Shown here piece by piece: positions 35,650 to 44,020 of a stretch of DNA of 64,000 bases. The stretch is from Streptomyces sp. SLBN-118 (GTDB lineage Bacteria > Actinomycetota > Actinomycetes > Streptomycetales > Streptomycetaceae): the NCBI RefSeq assembly GCF_006715635.1, contig NZ_VFNP01000002.1:2976001-3040000 (forward strand), in the 5' to 3' direction. The notes beneath the pieces were generated by a model that saw only the letters and a list, made by a program, of their open reading frames with translations, searched no databases and was not told where the DNA came from. The position numbers and the translations under genes were made by a program. Every line of letters begins with the position of its first letter. Position 1 is the first letter of the stretch.

Positions 35650-38600
35650 TCAGCTGTGCGTCCGCAGCAGCTGCCGCATCGTCCGCATCGCGACCGACAG
35701 ATTCGCCAGGTCGAACGTGTCCGAGCCCTGGATCTCCTCCAGCGTCGTACGCGCCCGGGCCAGGATCGACGCGTTCTTCTGCTCCCAGTCCCTGAACCGC
35801 TCCTCGGGCGTCGAGGTGCCGTTGCCGACGGTCAGCACGTCCGCCGTCAGCGCGGCATGCGCCGCATACAGGTCCTCGCGGATGGAGGCACGGGCCATCG
35901 ACTGCCAGCGGTCGGCCCGCGGCAGCTCGATGATCCGGTCCATCAGCTGGGTGATCTGCAGCCGGTCCGCGAGGTCGTAGTACACCTCGGCGACCGCCAT
36001 CGGCTCCTTCTTGGTGCGGTCCGCGATCGCGACGATGTCGAGCGTCGGGAAGGCGGAGGAGAACCCGGCGACCCGCAGCGCGAGCTCCTCGGGGACGCCC
36101 TCCTCGGTGAGCTCTTCGAGAATGCTCTGGTACCACTCCAGGTCCGCGCCCCGCAGCATCTTCGCCAGCTCGGCCCAGACCTGCTCCACGCGCTCGGCGA
36201 AGAAGCCGATGGTGTCGGCGAGTTCCAGCGGCTGCGGCCGGTTGCCCAGCAGCCAGCGGGTGCCGCGCTCGACGAGGCGGCGCGAGTGCAGCCGGATACG
36301 GGTCTGGACGGAGGCCGCGACCTTGTTGTCCATCGCCTCGACCGCGTCCCACACCGCGCCGAGTCCGAAGATCTCGCGGGCCGCGGTCTGTGCCCGCACG
36401 ACCTCCTCGATGGACGCGCCCGTCTCTTCGCGCAGCCGGTGCAGGAAGGTCGAACCACCGGTGTTCACCGTGTCGTTGACCAGCACCGTCGTGACGATCT
36501 CCCGGCGCAGCGCGTGCCCGTCGATCGCCTCGGGGAACTTCTCGCGCAGGGCCTGCGGGAAGTACGCGTGCAGCAGCCGGCGCAGGTACGGGTCGTCCGG
36601 CAGCCCGGTCCCGATCAGCTCGTCCGCGACCGTGATCTTGGTGTAAGCGAGCAGCACGGCCAGTTCGGGCTGGCTGAGCCCCTTGCCGGCGTTGAGCAGC
36701 TCACGGATCTGCCGGTCATTCGGCAGGAACTCCAGGGCCCGGTCCAGGTGCCCGTCCCGGCCCAGGCGCCGCATGAAGCGCTGGTGGGCGTGGAGCAGGG
36801 AGGGCGACTGGGCGACGGCGTTGGCGAGGGCGACGTTCTGCGCGTAGTTGTTGCGCAGGACCAGCGCTCCCACCTCGTCGGTCATCTCGGCGAGCAGCTT
36901 GTTGCGCTGCTTGACGGTCAGGTCGCCTTCCGACACCAGGGCGTTGAGCAGGATCTTGATGTTCACCTCGTGGTCGGAGGTGTCCACGCCCGCGCTGTTG
37001 TCGATGGCGTCGGTGTTGATCTTGCCGCCGCTGCGGTCGAACTCGATCCGGCCCAGCTGGGTCAGACCCAGGTTGCCGCCCTCGCCGACGACGTTGACCC
37101 GCAGGTCCTCGCCGTTGACGCGGATCGCGTCGTTGGCCTTGTCACCGACGTCCGCGTTGGACTCCGAGGAGGCCTTGACGTACGTACCGATGCCGCCGTT
37201 CCACAGCAGGTCCACCGGGGCCTTGAGGATCGCCTTCATCAGGTCGGCGGGCGTCATCTTGGAGATGCCCGCCTCGATGCCGAGGGCCGCGCGCATGTGC
37301 GCGTTGACCGGGATCGACTTGGCCGTACGCGGGTGGATGCCGCCGCCGGCCGACAGCAGCTCCTTGTCGTAGTCGGCCCAGGAGGAGCGGGGCAGCTCGA
37401 AGAGCCGGCGGCGCTCGGCGTACGAGGTGGCCGCGTCCGGGTTCGGGTCGATGAAGATGTGCCGGTGGTCGAAGGCCGCGACGAGGCGGATGTGCTCGGA
37501 GAGCAGCATGCCGTTGCCGAACACGTCACCGGACATGTCGCCCACACCTACGACCGTGAAGTCCTGGGTCTGGGTGTCGTGGCCGAGCCCGCGGAAGTGC
37601 CGCTTGACCGACTCCCAGGCGCCCCGGGCGGTGATGCCCATGGCCTTGTGGTCGTATCCGGCGGAGCCGCCCGAGGCGAAGGCGTCGCCGAGCCAGAAGT
37701 TGTAAGCGAGGGCGACCTCGTTGGCGATGTCGGAGAAGGTCGCGGTGCCCTTGTCGGCCGCGACGACGAGGTAGGTGTCGTCCTCGTCGTGACGTACGAC
37801 CTCGGCGGGCGGCACGACCTCGCCTGCCACCAGGTTGTCCGTGATGTCGAGCAGCGCCGAGATGAACACCTTGTAGGAGGCGATGCCCTCGGCCAGCCAC
37901 GCGTCCCGGTCCACCGAGGGGTCCGGCAGCTGCTTGGCGACGAAGCCGCCCTTGGCGCCGACCGGCACGATCACGGTGTTCTTGACCATCTGCGCCTTGA
38001 CCAGGCCCAGGATCTCCGTACGGAAGTCCTCACGCCGGTCGGACCAGCGCAGACCGCCGCGCGCGACCTTGCCGAAGCGCAGGTGCACTCCCTCGACACG
38101 GGGGGAGTAGACCCAGATCTCGTACGCCGGGCGGGGCGCCGGCAGATCCGGAACGGCCTGCGGGTCGAACTTCATCGACACATAGCCGTGGTGCCCGCCG
38201 CCCGCCGCCTCCTGGAAGAAGTTCGTCCTCAGCGTGGCCTTGATGAGAGTGAGGAACGACCGCAGGATGCGGTCCTCGTCCAGGCTCGCGACCTGGTCGA
38301 GCGCGCCGTCGAGCTCCTCCAGCAGAGCGTCGGTCAGCTCGATGCCGCCGCGCTGGCGGTCGGGGGACATCCGGGCCTCGAAGAGGGAGACCAGCAGCCG
38401 CGTGGTGTGGACATTGGTGCAGAGGGTGTCCTCCATGTAGTCCTGGCTGAAGGTCGCACCGGCCTGGCGCAGGTACTTGGCGTACGCGCGCAGCACCATC
38501 GCCTGCCGCCAGCTCAGACCGGCGCGCAGCACGAGGGAGTTGAAGCCGTCGTTCTCCGCCTCGCCGGTCCAGACGGCCGAGAAGGCCTCCTGGAAGCGTT

Positions 38601-40587
38601 CGCGGGCATCGTCGGCCAGATAGTCGCCGTTGCCGGTGGCCAGGGGCATGCGCAGACCGAAGTCGTAGATCCACGCGTTCGTACGGTCCGAGCAGCGCAG
38701 CTCGTAGGGACGCTCGTCGACGACTTCGACGCCGAGCCGGTTGAGGACCGGCAGTACGGCGGAGAGCGAGACCTGCTCACCCGTGCGGTAGATCTTGAAG
38801 CGGCGCTCGCCGGGGCCCGCGCCGACCGGCTCGTACAGGGAGAGTGCGAAATCCTTGCCGGAGTGGGTCAGTTGCTCGACATGGACCAGGTCGGCGACGG
38901 CTGCGCGCGGCGAGTGGTCGGCCTTGTAGCCCTCGGGGAAGGCGTGGCCGTAGCGGCGCAGCAGCTCGGCGGCTCGCTCCTCGCCGCACTCGGCGTTGAG
39001 CGCCTCGGCGAAGCCGTCGGCCCAGGAGCGGGCGGCCTCGACGAGCCGGGCCTCGATGCGGTCCTTGTCGGCATCGGTGAGGTCGGGGAGGTCGGTGCCG
39101 GGCTGGACACGGATGACGAAGTGCAGCCGGGACAGCACCGATTCGGTGTGCAGGGCGGTGAAGTCGACCGGCGGGCGGCCGTTCAGCTCCTCCAGCAGGA
39201 TGTCGGTCAGGCGCAGCCGTACATCGGTGGTGAACCGGTCGCGCGGCAGGTAGACGAGGGCCGAGTAGTAGCGGCCGTACTCGTCCTGGCGCAGGTACAG
39301 CCGCAGCCTGCGGCGCTCCTGGAGGTAGAGGACGGACGTGACGATGGAACGCAGCTGGTCGACCGGGGTCTGGAACAGCTCGTCGCGCGGGTAGGTCTCC
39401 AGGATCTGCAGCAGGTCACGGCCGTCGTGGCTGTTGGGCGCGAAGCCCGCGCCTTCGAGGACTTCCTGGACCTTGCGGCGGATGACCGGCACGCGGCGCA
39501 CGGACTCGGTGTACGCGGCGGAGGAGAACAGGCCGAGGAAGCGGCGCTCACCGATGACATTGCCCTCGGCGTCGAACCGCTTCACCCCGATGTAGTCGAG
39601 GTAGGAGGGCCGGTGCACGGTCGAGCGGCTGTTGGCCTTCGTCAGCACGAGCAGCTTGTGCTCGCGGGCCTTGGCGCGGGCGTCGGCGGGCAGCCTGCTG
39701 AAGGAGGGGCTGACGGGGTGCGCCTCGTCGGTGCTGTGCTGGGGGTCGGAGCGCAGAATGCCGAGGCCGGTGCCGGGCACGGCGGCCAGGGCGTCGGTCT
39801 CGGTGAGTTCGTACTCCCGGTAGCCGAGGAAGGTGAAGTGGTCGGCGGAGAGCCAGCGCAGCAGCTCCCGTGCCTCCTCGACCTCCTGGTCCCGCAGATC
39901 GTTGGCGGTCGGCTCGCTGGGCAGCTCTTCGGCGATGCGCAGCGCGGCGTCTCGCATCTTCTCCCAGTCCTCGACGGTCTCCCGGACGTCCGAGAGAACC
40001 CGCAGCAGATCGGCGGTGATCTGCTTGAGGTCGGACCGGTCGGTCTCGCGGTCGATCTCGACATGGATCCAGGACTCGCGGACCGCGTCGTGCGCCAGGT
40101 CCCCGCCGTTCGCCTCGATCGGCAGAACCTCGATGAGCTTGCCGGTGACGTCCCGGCGGACCGTGACCTGCGGGTGGATCACGACGTGGATGCCGCGGCC
40201 CTGGCGGGAGAGCTCATTGGTGACCGAGTCGACGAGGAAGGGCATGTCGTCGGTGACGACCTCGACCACGGAGTGGCTGCAGGTCCAGCCGTTCTCCTCG
40301 ACGGTCGGGGTGTGGACCCGCACATTGGCCGTCCCCTGGGGACGGTTCTCGGCGAGCCGGTAGTGGGAAAGTGCCGCGCCGAAAACGTCGACCGGGTCCC
40401 GGTCGGCCAGGTCCTCCGGAGCGGTGTGCAGGTAATAGCGCTGGAGGTACCGGAGAACGGTGTCCTGGTCCGGGCTCTTTCCGTGCTCCGCCCCAGTCGG
40501 AAGGTGCCCCCCGACCGGGCTGTGCTCAGCGACCCGGGCAGCCCGTTCGAGCAGCTCGGCCTTGGCTTCGTCCAGCTTGGTCTGCAT
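35650..40587 (-). CDS. gdhB: large NAD-specific glutamate dehydrogenase
   Basis: 1645 residues, matching the ~180-kDa NAD-GDH class first described in Streptomyces clavuligerus. The N-terminal ~700 residues are ACT-like and helical regulatory domains. The catalytic dehydrogenase core lies at ~residues 720-1250, with KVARGGLRWSDRREDFRTEILGLVKAQMVKN (substrate-binding) and PVGAKGGFV; the NAD-binding region includes GVGDMSGDVFGNGML. A long helical C-terminus follows. It oxidises glutamate to 2-oxoglutarate and ammonium, a catabolic role. ATG at 40587. A huge open frame on the opposite strand is only a codon-bias shadow. Confidence 0.97.
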   Translation of the reverse strand: MQTKLDEAKAELLERAARVAEHSPVGGHLPTGAEHGKSPDQDTVLRYLQRYYLHTAPEDLADRDPVDVFGAALSHYRLAENRPQGTANVRVHTPTVEENGWTCSHSVVEVVTDDMPFLVDSVTNELSRQGRGIHVVIHPQVTVRRDVTGKLIEVLPIEANGGDLAHDAVRESWIHVEIDRETDRSDLKQITADLLRVLSDVRETVEDWEKMRDAALRIAEELPSEPTANDLRDQEVEEARELLRWLSADHFTFLGYREYELTETDALAAVPGTGLGILRSDPQHSTDEAHPVSPSFSRLPADARAKAREHKLLVLTKANSRSTVHRPSYLDYIGVKRFDAEGNVIGERRFLGLFSSAAYTESVRRVPVIRRKVQEVLEGAGFAPNSHDGRDLLQILETYPRDELFQTPVDQLRSIVTSVLYLQERRRLRLYLRQDEYGRYYSALVYLPRDRFTTDVRLRLTDILLEELNGRPPVDFTALHTESVLSRLHFVIRVQPGTDLPDLTDADKDRIEARLVEAARSWADGFAEALNAECGEERAAELLRRYGHAFPEGYKADHSPRAAVADLVHVEQLTHSGKDFALSLYEPVGAGPGERRFKIYRTGEQVSLSAVLPVLNRLGVEVVDERPYELRCSDRTNAWIYDFGLRMPLATGNGDYLADDARERFQEAFSAVWTGEAENDGFNSLVLRAGLSWRQAMVLRAYAKYLRQAGATFSQDYMEDTLCTNVHTTRLLVSLFEARMSPDRQRGGIELTDALLEELDGALDQVASLDEDRILRSFLTLIKATLRTNFFQEAAGGGHHGYVSMKFDPQAVPDLPAPRPAYEIWVYSPRVEGVHLRFGKVARGGLRWSDRREDFRTEILGLVKAQMVKNTVIVPVGAKGGFVAKQLPDPSVDRDAWLAEGIASYKVFISALLDITDNLVAGEVVPPAEVVRHDEDDTYLVVAADKGTATFSDIANEVALAYNFWLGDAFASGGSAGYDHKAMGITARGAWESVKRHFRGLGHDTQTQDFTVVGVGDMSGDVFGNGMLLSEHIRLVAAFDHRHIFIDPNPDAATSYAERRRLFELPRSSWADYDKELLSAGGGIHPRTAKSIPVNAHMRAALGIEAGISKMTPADLMKAILKAPVDLLWNGGIGTYVKASSESNADVGDKANDAIRVNGEDLRVNVVGEGGNLGLTQLGRIEFDRSGGKINTDAIDNSAGVDTSDHEVNIKILLNALVSEGDLTVKQRNKLLAEMTDEVGALVLRNNYAQNVALANAVAQSPSLLHAHQRFMRRLGRDGHLDRALEFLPNDRQIRELLNAGKGLSQPELAVLLAYTKITVADELIGTGLPDDPYLRRLLHAYFPQALREKFPEAIDGHALRREIVTTVLVNDTVNTGGSTFLHRLREETGASIEEVVRAQTAAREIFGLGAVWDAVEAMDNKVAASVQTRIRLHSRRLVERGTRWLLGNRPQPLELADTIGFFAERVEQVWAELAKMLRGADLEWYQSILEELTEEGVPEELALRVAGFSSAFPTLDIVAIADRTKKEPMAVAEVYYDLADRLQITQLMDRIIELPRADRWQSMARASIREDLYAAHAALTADVLTVGNGTSTPEERFRDWEQKNASILARARTTLEEIQGSDTFDLANLSVAMRTMRQLLRTHS

Positions 40588-41043
40588 GTCCTCTGGCTCC
40601 TGTCGCGCGCCGTTGCGTGACGTAGGTGGAAGAAGCGACGCAACGCCTCGACGCGGGGTGTCCGGTCGGAGTCGACGCTATGCCGCGATGAGAGATGTCC
40701 GAGCCGTAATTGGCCACAGTTGGCGGCGGGGCCGGAACAGGATGATCAACGATCGCCCGGACGCTGTGGCGCTCCGGGCGCTGGCCGGGGGCTTCGCTGC
40801 CCCCACGGCATATAGCGCTGATCACGGGTCAAGGCTATCGCCCCGCCCCCCCGACCCGTCATGAGCCGTATGTGTACAAAAGCGGGGCCGGAAGTTTGAC
40901 AGTCTGGACAGCGACACAGGGCCTCTCTTGGCAAACAGCCCGCCGCGGTGCACGTTGGCGGTGACGACACGGCGCCAGCGCGAGCGACGCCGCCCTGCAC
41001 CGACGGCAGGGGCACCGTCGACAGCCCGACACCGGGAGCAGCC
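40588..41043. other. intergenic region between gdhB and the DJ-1-family gene
   Basis: 456 bp with no convincing gene. Close to gdhB an inverted repeat CGTTGCGT (40611-40618) / ACGCAACG (40638-40645) lies in the presumed leader of the minus-strand transcript and could be an operator or leader hairpin. AT-richer islands around TATATG (minus strand, near 40815) and TTTGACAG (plus strand, near 40897) may belong to the divergent promoters. Confidence 0.4.
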
Positions 41044-41610
41044 ATGACACCGAAGATCCTTATCGTCACCGGCGATGCGGCCGAGTCCCTCGAAGTCCTC
41101 TACCCGTATCAGCGGCTGCGGGAAGAGGGGTACGAGGTCCATATCGCGGCCCCCGCCCGCAAAAAACTACAGTTCGTCGTGCACGACTTCGAGCCTGGTT
41201 TCGACACCTACACCGAGAAGCCGGGCTACACCTGGCCGGCGGACCTGGCCTTCTCGGAGGTCGAGCCCGGACAGTACGAAGCGGTGGTGATCCCGGGCGG
41301 CCGCGCCCCGGAGTACCTGCGCAACGATCCCGAGCTCCGCAAGATTCTGAAGTCCTTCTTCGACGCGGACAAGCCCGTGGCCCAGATCTGCCACGGCCCG
41401 CTGCTGACGGCGGCGATCGGCAGCCTGGAGGGCCGCAGGGTCACGGCCTATCCCGCGCTGGAACTGGACATGCAGGCAGCGGGTGCCAGCTTCCAGGACA
41501 CGGAGGCGGTCGTCGACGGCACTCTGGTGTCGTCGAGGGCGTGGCCGGATCACTCGGCGTGGATGCGGGAGTTCCTCACCGTGCTGCGGGCGAAGGCGCC
41601 GGTGACGTAG
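41044..41610 (+). CDS. DJ-1/PfpI-family protein
   Basis: 188 residues. The nucleophile elbow is VAQICHGPL with Cys116-His117, and the conserved acidic partner is Glu15 in GDAAESLEVLYP. IPGGRAPEYLR completes the active-site signature. PfpI/YhbO-like proteins are reported as glyoxalases, deglycases or chaperones in stress responses; the exact activity is debated. ATG at 41044 follows GGGAG. Confidence 0.93.
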   Translation: MTPKILIVTGDAAESLEVLYPYQRLREEGYEVHIAAPARKKLQFVVHDFEPGFDTYTEKPGYTWPADLAFSEVEPGQYEAVVIPGGRAPEYLRNDPELRKILKSFFDADKPVAQICHGPLLTAAIGSLEGRRVTAYPALELDMQAAGASFQDTEAVVDGTLVSSRAWPDHSAWMREFLTVLRAKAPVT

Positions 41611-41622
41611 GGCCGTGACGGG

Positions 41623-41651
41623 GCGGCCCAGCCCCTCGGGGTATGGGCCGC
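41623..41651. terminator. bidirectional terminator between the DJ-1 and HAD genes
   Basis: GCGGCCCA (41623-41630) pairs with TGGGCCGC (41644-41651), and an inner CCCC-TC-GGGG continues the stem. It lies just past the DJ-1-family stop. The next ~85 bp to the HAD gene are GC-rich and contain nothing else recognisable. Confidence 0.65.
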
Positions 41652-41736
41652 GCCCGGTTCGGGCACCCGGACGCCGCGCCGGCCTCGGCCACCCCGCCGG
41701 GGTGGGGAACAGGCCGGCCTCGGGCGAACCGACCCC

Positions 41737-42402
41737 TCACGCCACCAGCCGCGTCGCCACCTCCACCGCCTCCGCGAGGCTGTCCACCACCGGCACCCCC
41801 GCCGACTCCAGGCTCGCCCTGCTGTGCGACCCCCCGGTGTACAGCACCGCCCGCGCCCCCACGTGCGCCGCCGCCACCGCGTCGTCGACCGCGTCACCTA
41901 TCACCACGGTCCGGTCCGGTGCCGCGAAGCCGCCGAGCGCCGCGAGGTGGCGCTCCATGTGCAGCGCCTTCGTGCCGCCGGACGGCCCGGTCCGCCCGTC
42001 CACTCGTATGAAGTGGTCCTCGATGCCATAGCCCCGTACGACCGGGACCAGCTCCTCGTGCACGTACATACTCAGCAGCGACTGGCTGCGGCCGGCCAGC
42101 CTCCACTCGTGGAGCAGCTCCTCGACACCCTCGGTCAGCAGACACCCGATCCGGTGCTCGCTGTAATGGCGATGGAAGGCCTCGTCCATGACCTCCCACT
42201 CCGCGTCCGACGGAAGCCGTCCCATGAGCCTCTCGTAGAACAGGGGAATCGGCACGCAGTACATCTGGCGGTAGCGCTCGAGCGTTATCGGCTCCAGGCC
42301 GATCTCCTCGAAGGCGGCGTTGGTCGCCCCGATGACAGCCGTGATGTCGTCGAGCAGTGTGCCGTTCCAGTCCCAGACCAGATGCGTGTTGTGCTTCCCC
42401 AT
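41737..42402 (-). CDS. HAD-superfamily phosphatase, phosphoglycolate-phosphatase-like
   Basis: 221 residues from ATG 42402. Motif I is VWDWNGTLLDD, with nucleophile Asp11 but Asn13 where the usual general-acid Asp stands. Motif II is the LLSMY region, and motif IV is TVVIGDAVDDAVAA. A helical C1 cap (about 25-90) suits small phosphorylated metabolites. The Asp-to-Asn change recurs in some actinobacterial Gph-like proteins, so activity is not excluded. The substrate is unknown. Confidence 0.85.
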   Translation of the reverse strand: MGKHNTHLVWDWNGTLLDDITAVIGATNAAFEEIGLEPITLERYRQMYCVPIPLFYERLMGRLPSDAEWEVMDEAFHRHYSEHRIGCLLTEGVEELLHEWRLAGRSQSLLSMYVHEELVPVVRGYGIEDHFIRVDGRTGPSGGTKALHMERHLAALGGFAAPDRTVVIGDAVDDAVAAAHVGARAVLYTGGSHSRASLESAGVPVVDSLAEAVEVATRLVA

Positions 42403-42457
42403 ACGAAAAAGGTACCGGCCGGGTCTGACAGCCTGCCGCGCAGCGGCCTTCGTCGCG

Positions 42458-42964
42458 TCAGCCGATGAGGTTCGGGATCTCCTGCACCCCGTACCAGAGC
42501 AGCTCGTGGTCCTCCGCCCCGTCCACCGTGAACTGAGCGTCGTCGTCGCCCTGGTCCGCGGCCCCCAGGGCGTCCGCCGCGGCCGCCACGTCACCGATCG
42601 CGTCGTCCGCGTCCACATGCACCGCCGCCGCCTTGGACAGCGGCACCGCGGTGGCGACCCGCACCTCGCCGAGTGCACTCACCACGAGCGCCCCGTCGGG
42701 ATCGGCGACCGCGTCCTGGTCCCGTACGTCGACCGCGACGACGACCCGGCGTCTGACCGCCTCCGGGTCACCGGCGAGCAGTCGCAGCGAGGCGGCCGCG
42801 GCGCGGTTCAGCGCGGCGTACTCCAGTTCCTCGATGTCGTCGGAGACGTACCACTCGCGCAGTCCCGGCGTGACGGCATACGCGGTCAGCGGCCCGGGGC
42901 CGAGTTCGCCCGTCTTGTGCGCCTCTGCGAGACCGGGGAGGGTCAGGGGGACGTAGACGCGCAT
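42458..42964 (-). CDS. conserved actinobacterial protein of unknown function (DUF6912 type)
   Basis: 168 residues beginning MRVYVPLTLPGLAEAHKTGELGPGPLTAYAVTP. It is soluble, acidic, and alpha/beta by appearance, with an Ala-rich C-terminal half. It is conserved in this position in streptomycetes and relatives, but no function is known. It lies 55 bp upstream of the HAD phosphatase gene on the same strand and probably shares its transcript. Confidence 0.82.
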   Translation of the reverse strand: MRVYVPLTLPGLAEAHKTGELGPGPLTAYAVTPGLREWYVSDDIEELEYAALNRAAAASLRLLAGDPEAVRRRVVVAVDVRDQDAVADPDGALVVSALGEVRVATAVPLSKAAAVHVDADDAIGDVAAAADALGAADQGDDDAQFTVDGAEDHELLWYGVQEIPNLIG

Positions 42965-43252
42965 GGCTGACCGCTTTCGTAGTCGGAAACGCCCTCAGGA
43001 TACGTGCGAGGTCCGTCCGAGGTCCCCCTTCGGGCTGCTGCCCCGGGCCCCGCGCACCGTCCACCGGAGACGTACCGCGCACCGGCTCACAACCGCCTGC
43101 GGCGGGCCCTCGTCACCCTGATAGGTGAACTGTGGCTCCTGTCGCCGCAAGGCGACCGCGCATTGCGGTCCGCCGAGCCCGCCCCGTAGAAGGTCACCAA
43201 CAAAGTTACCGCCCGGTATCGCACCGGGCCCGGCATATCGGGGGCGATCTGC

Positions 43253-43687
43253 ATGAGCATCAACAGGACGAGGCCCGCGGGGCGGCACGACCAGCGCCGT
43301 CCCGCCACGGTGGCGGCAACCGCGATGGCACGCGCACGACGGCAGCACCAGCCGCACTACTGGTTCGCCGACCGCCTTCTCGCGGTGCTCAGCGGCCGGC
43401 GGCCGGTGCACTGGATGCTCGGGCACACCATCGGAGAGGCGTACGAACAGCTCGTGCGGCTCGCCCCGGGAGCCCCGTTGCGTCCGGCGGAGCGGGTCAC
43501 GCCCGTCGTACGGCACTGCGGGGAGTACCACCCCGGCCCCGGGGTGATCGAGGCCTTCGCCAGGATCGGCTCCGGCGACCGGGTCAGCGCGATGGCCTTT
43601 CGCCTGGAACAGGGCGCGGACCAGCGCTGGCGCTGCGCCGCGGTGGAACTCGGCGGGGAACGCGTCGGCACATCCGGCGGCCGGTAG
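43253..43687 (+). CDS. Rv3235-family protein of unknown function
   Basis: 144 residues. The basic N-terminus (RARRQHQPHYWFADRLLAVLSGRRPVHWMLGHT) and the ending VSAMAFRLEQGADQRWRCAAVELG match the Rv3235 family, which in mycobacteria also lies near secA1. A small mixed alpha/beta domain is expected; no catalytic residues are evident. It is convergent with secA. Confidence 0.8.
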   Translation: MSINRTRPAGRHDQRRPATVAATAMARARRQHQPHYWFADRLLAVLSGRRPVHWMLGHTIGEAYEQLVRLAPGAPLRPAERVTPVVRHCGEYHPGPGVIEAFARIGSGDRVSAMAFRLEQGADQRWRCAAVELGGERVGTSGGR

Positions 43688-44020
43688 CCCGGCGGATGTG
43701 CCGACCACAGGAAGCCGCAGGCGGTCCGCTCAGGCGCCTGCGCGCCGAGCGGGGCCGCCTTTGGTCCCTCCTGCACCTGCCGGGCCGTTCGGAGGAAGTC
43801 CAGGACCGTGGCGAGCCGTCCCGGCCCGGACTCGATGCCGTCGAAGATGTCCCGCGCTTGAACCCCACCAGCCGGTGCCTGGGCCGGTGCCCGGCGCCTG
43901 GGCCTGGGTCGTGCGGCCTCGATTCCTTGAGCGAACGCGAGCCCGTCAGCGAAACGGCCGGGGCCGGACACCGCAATCGGTGTCCGGCCCCGGCCGCTGG
44001 CAAGAGTCAGGCGCAGCGAG
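43688..44020. other. intergenic region between the Rv3235-like gene and secA
   Basis: 333 bp. Apart from the secA terminator near its right end, the minus strand from ~43865 to ~43690 reads as RDIFDGIESGPGRLATVLDF and following residues, which looks protein-like but has no good start or upstream signal. It could be a decayed gene fragment. I see nothing else. Confidence 0.3.
43956..43995. terminator. very strong terminator after secA
   Basis: An 18-bp perfect stem: the left arm 43956-43973 (GGCCGGGGCCGGACACCG), loop CAAT (43974-43977), right arm 43978-43995. It starts 26 bp past the secA stop. Confidence 0.92.

Noticed and set aside
35602..40620. 1672-residue open frame on the plus strand opposite gdhB
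   Set aside because: It is a codon-bias shadow of a well-recognised 1645-residue enzyme, with no family motifs and low-complexity composition.
43690..43865. Small minus-strand gene between the Rv3235-like gene and secA
   Set aside because: Protein-like residues are visible but there is no start codon with a ribosome-binding site and no recognisable family.
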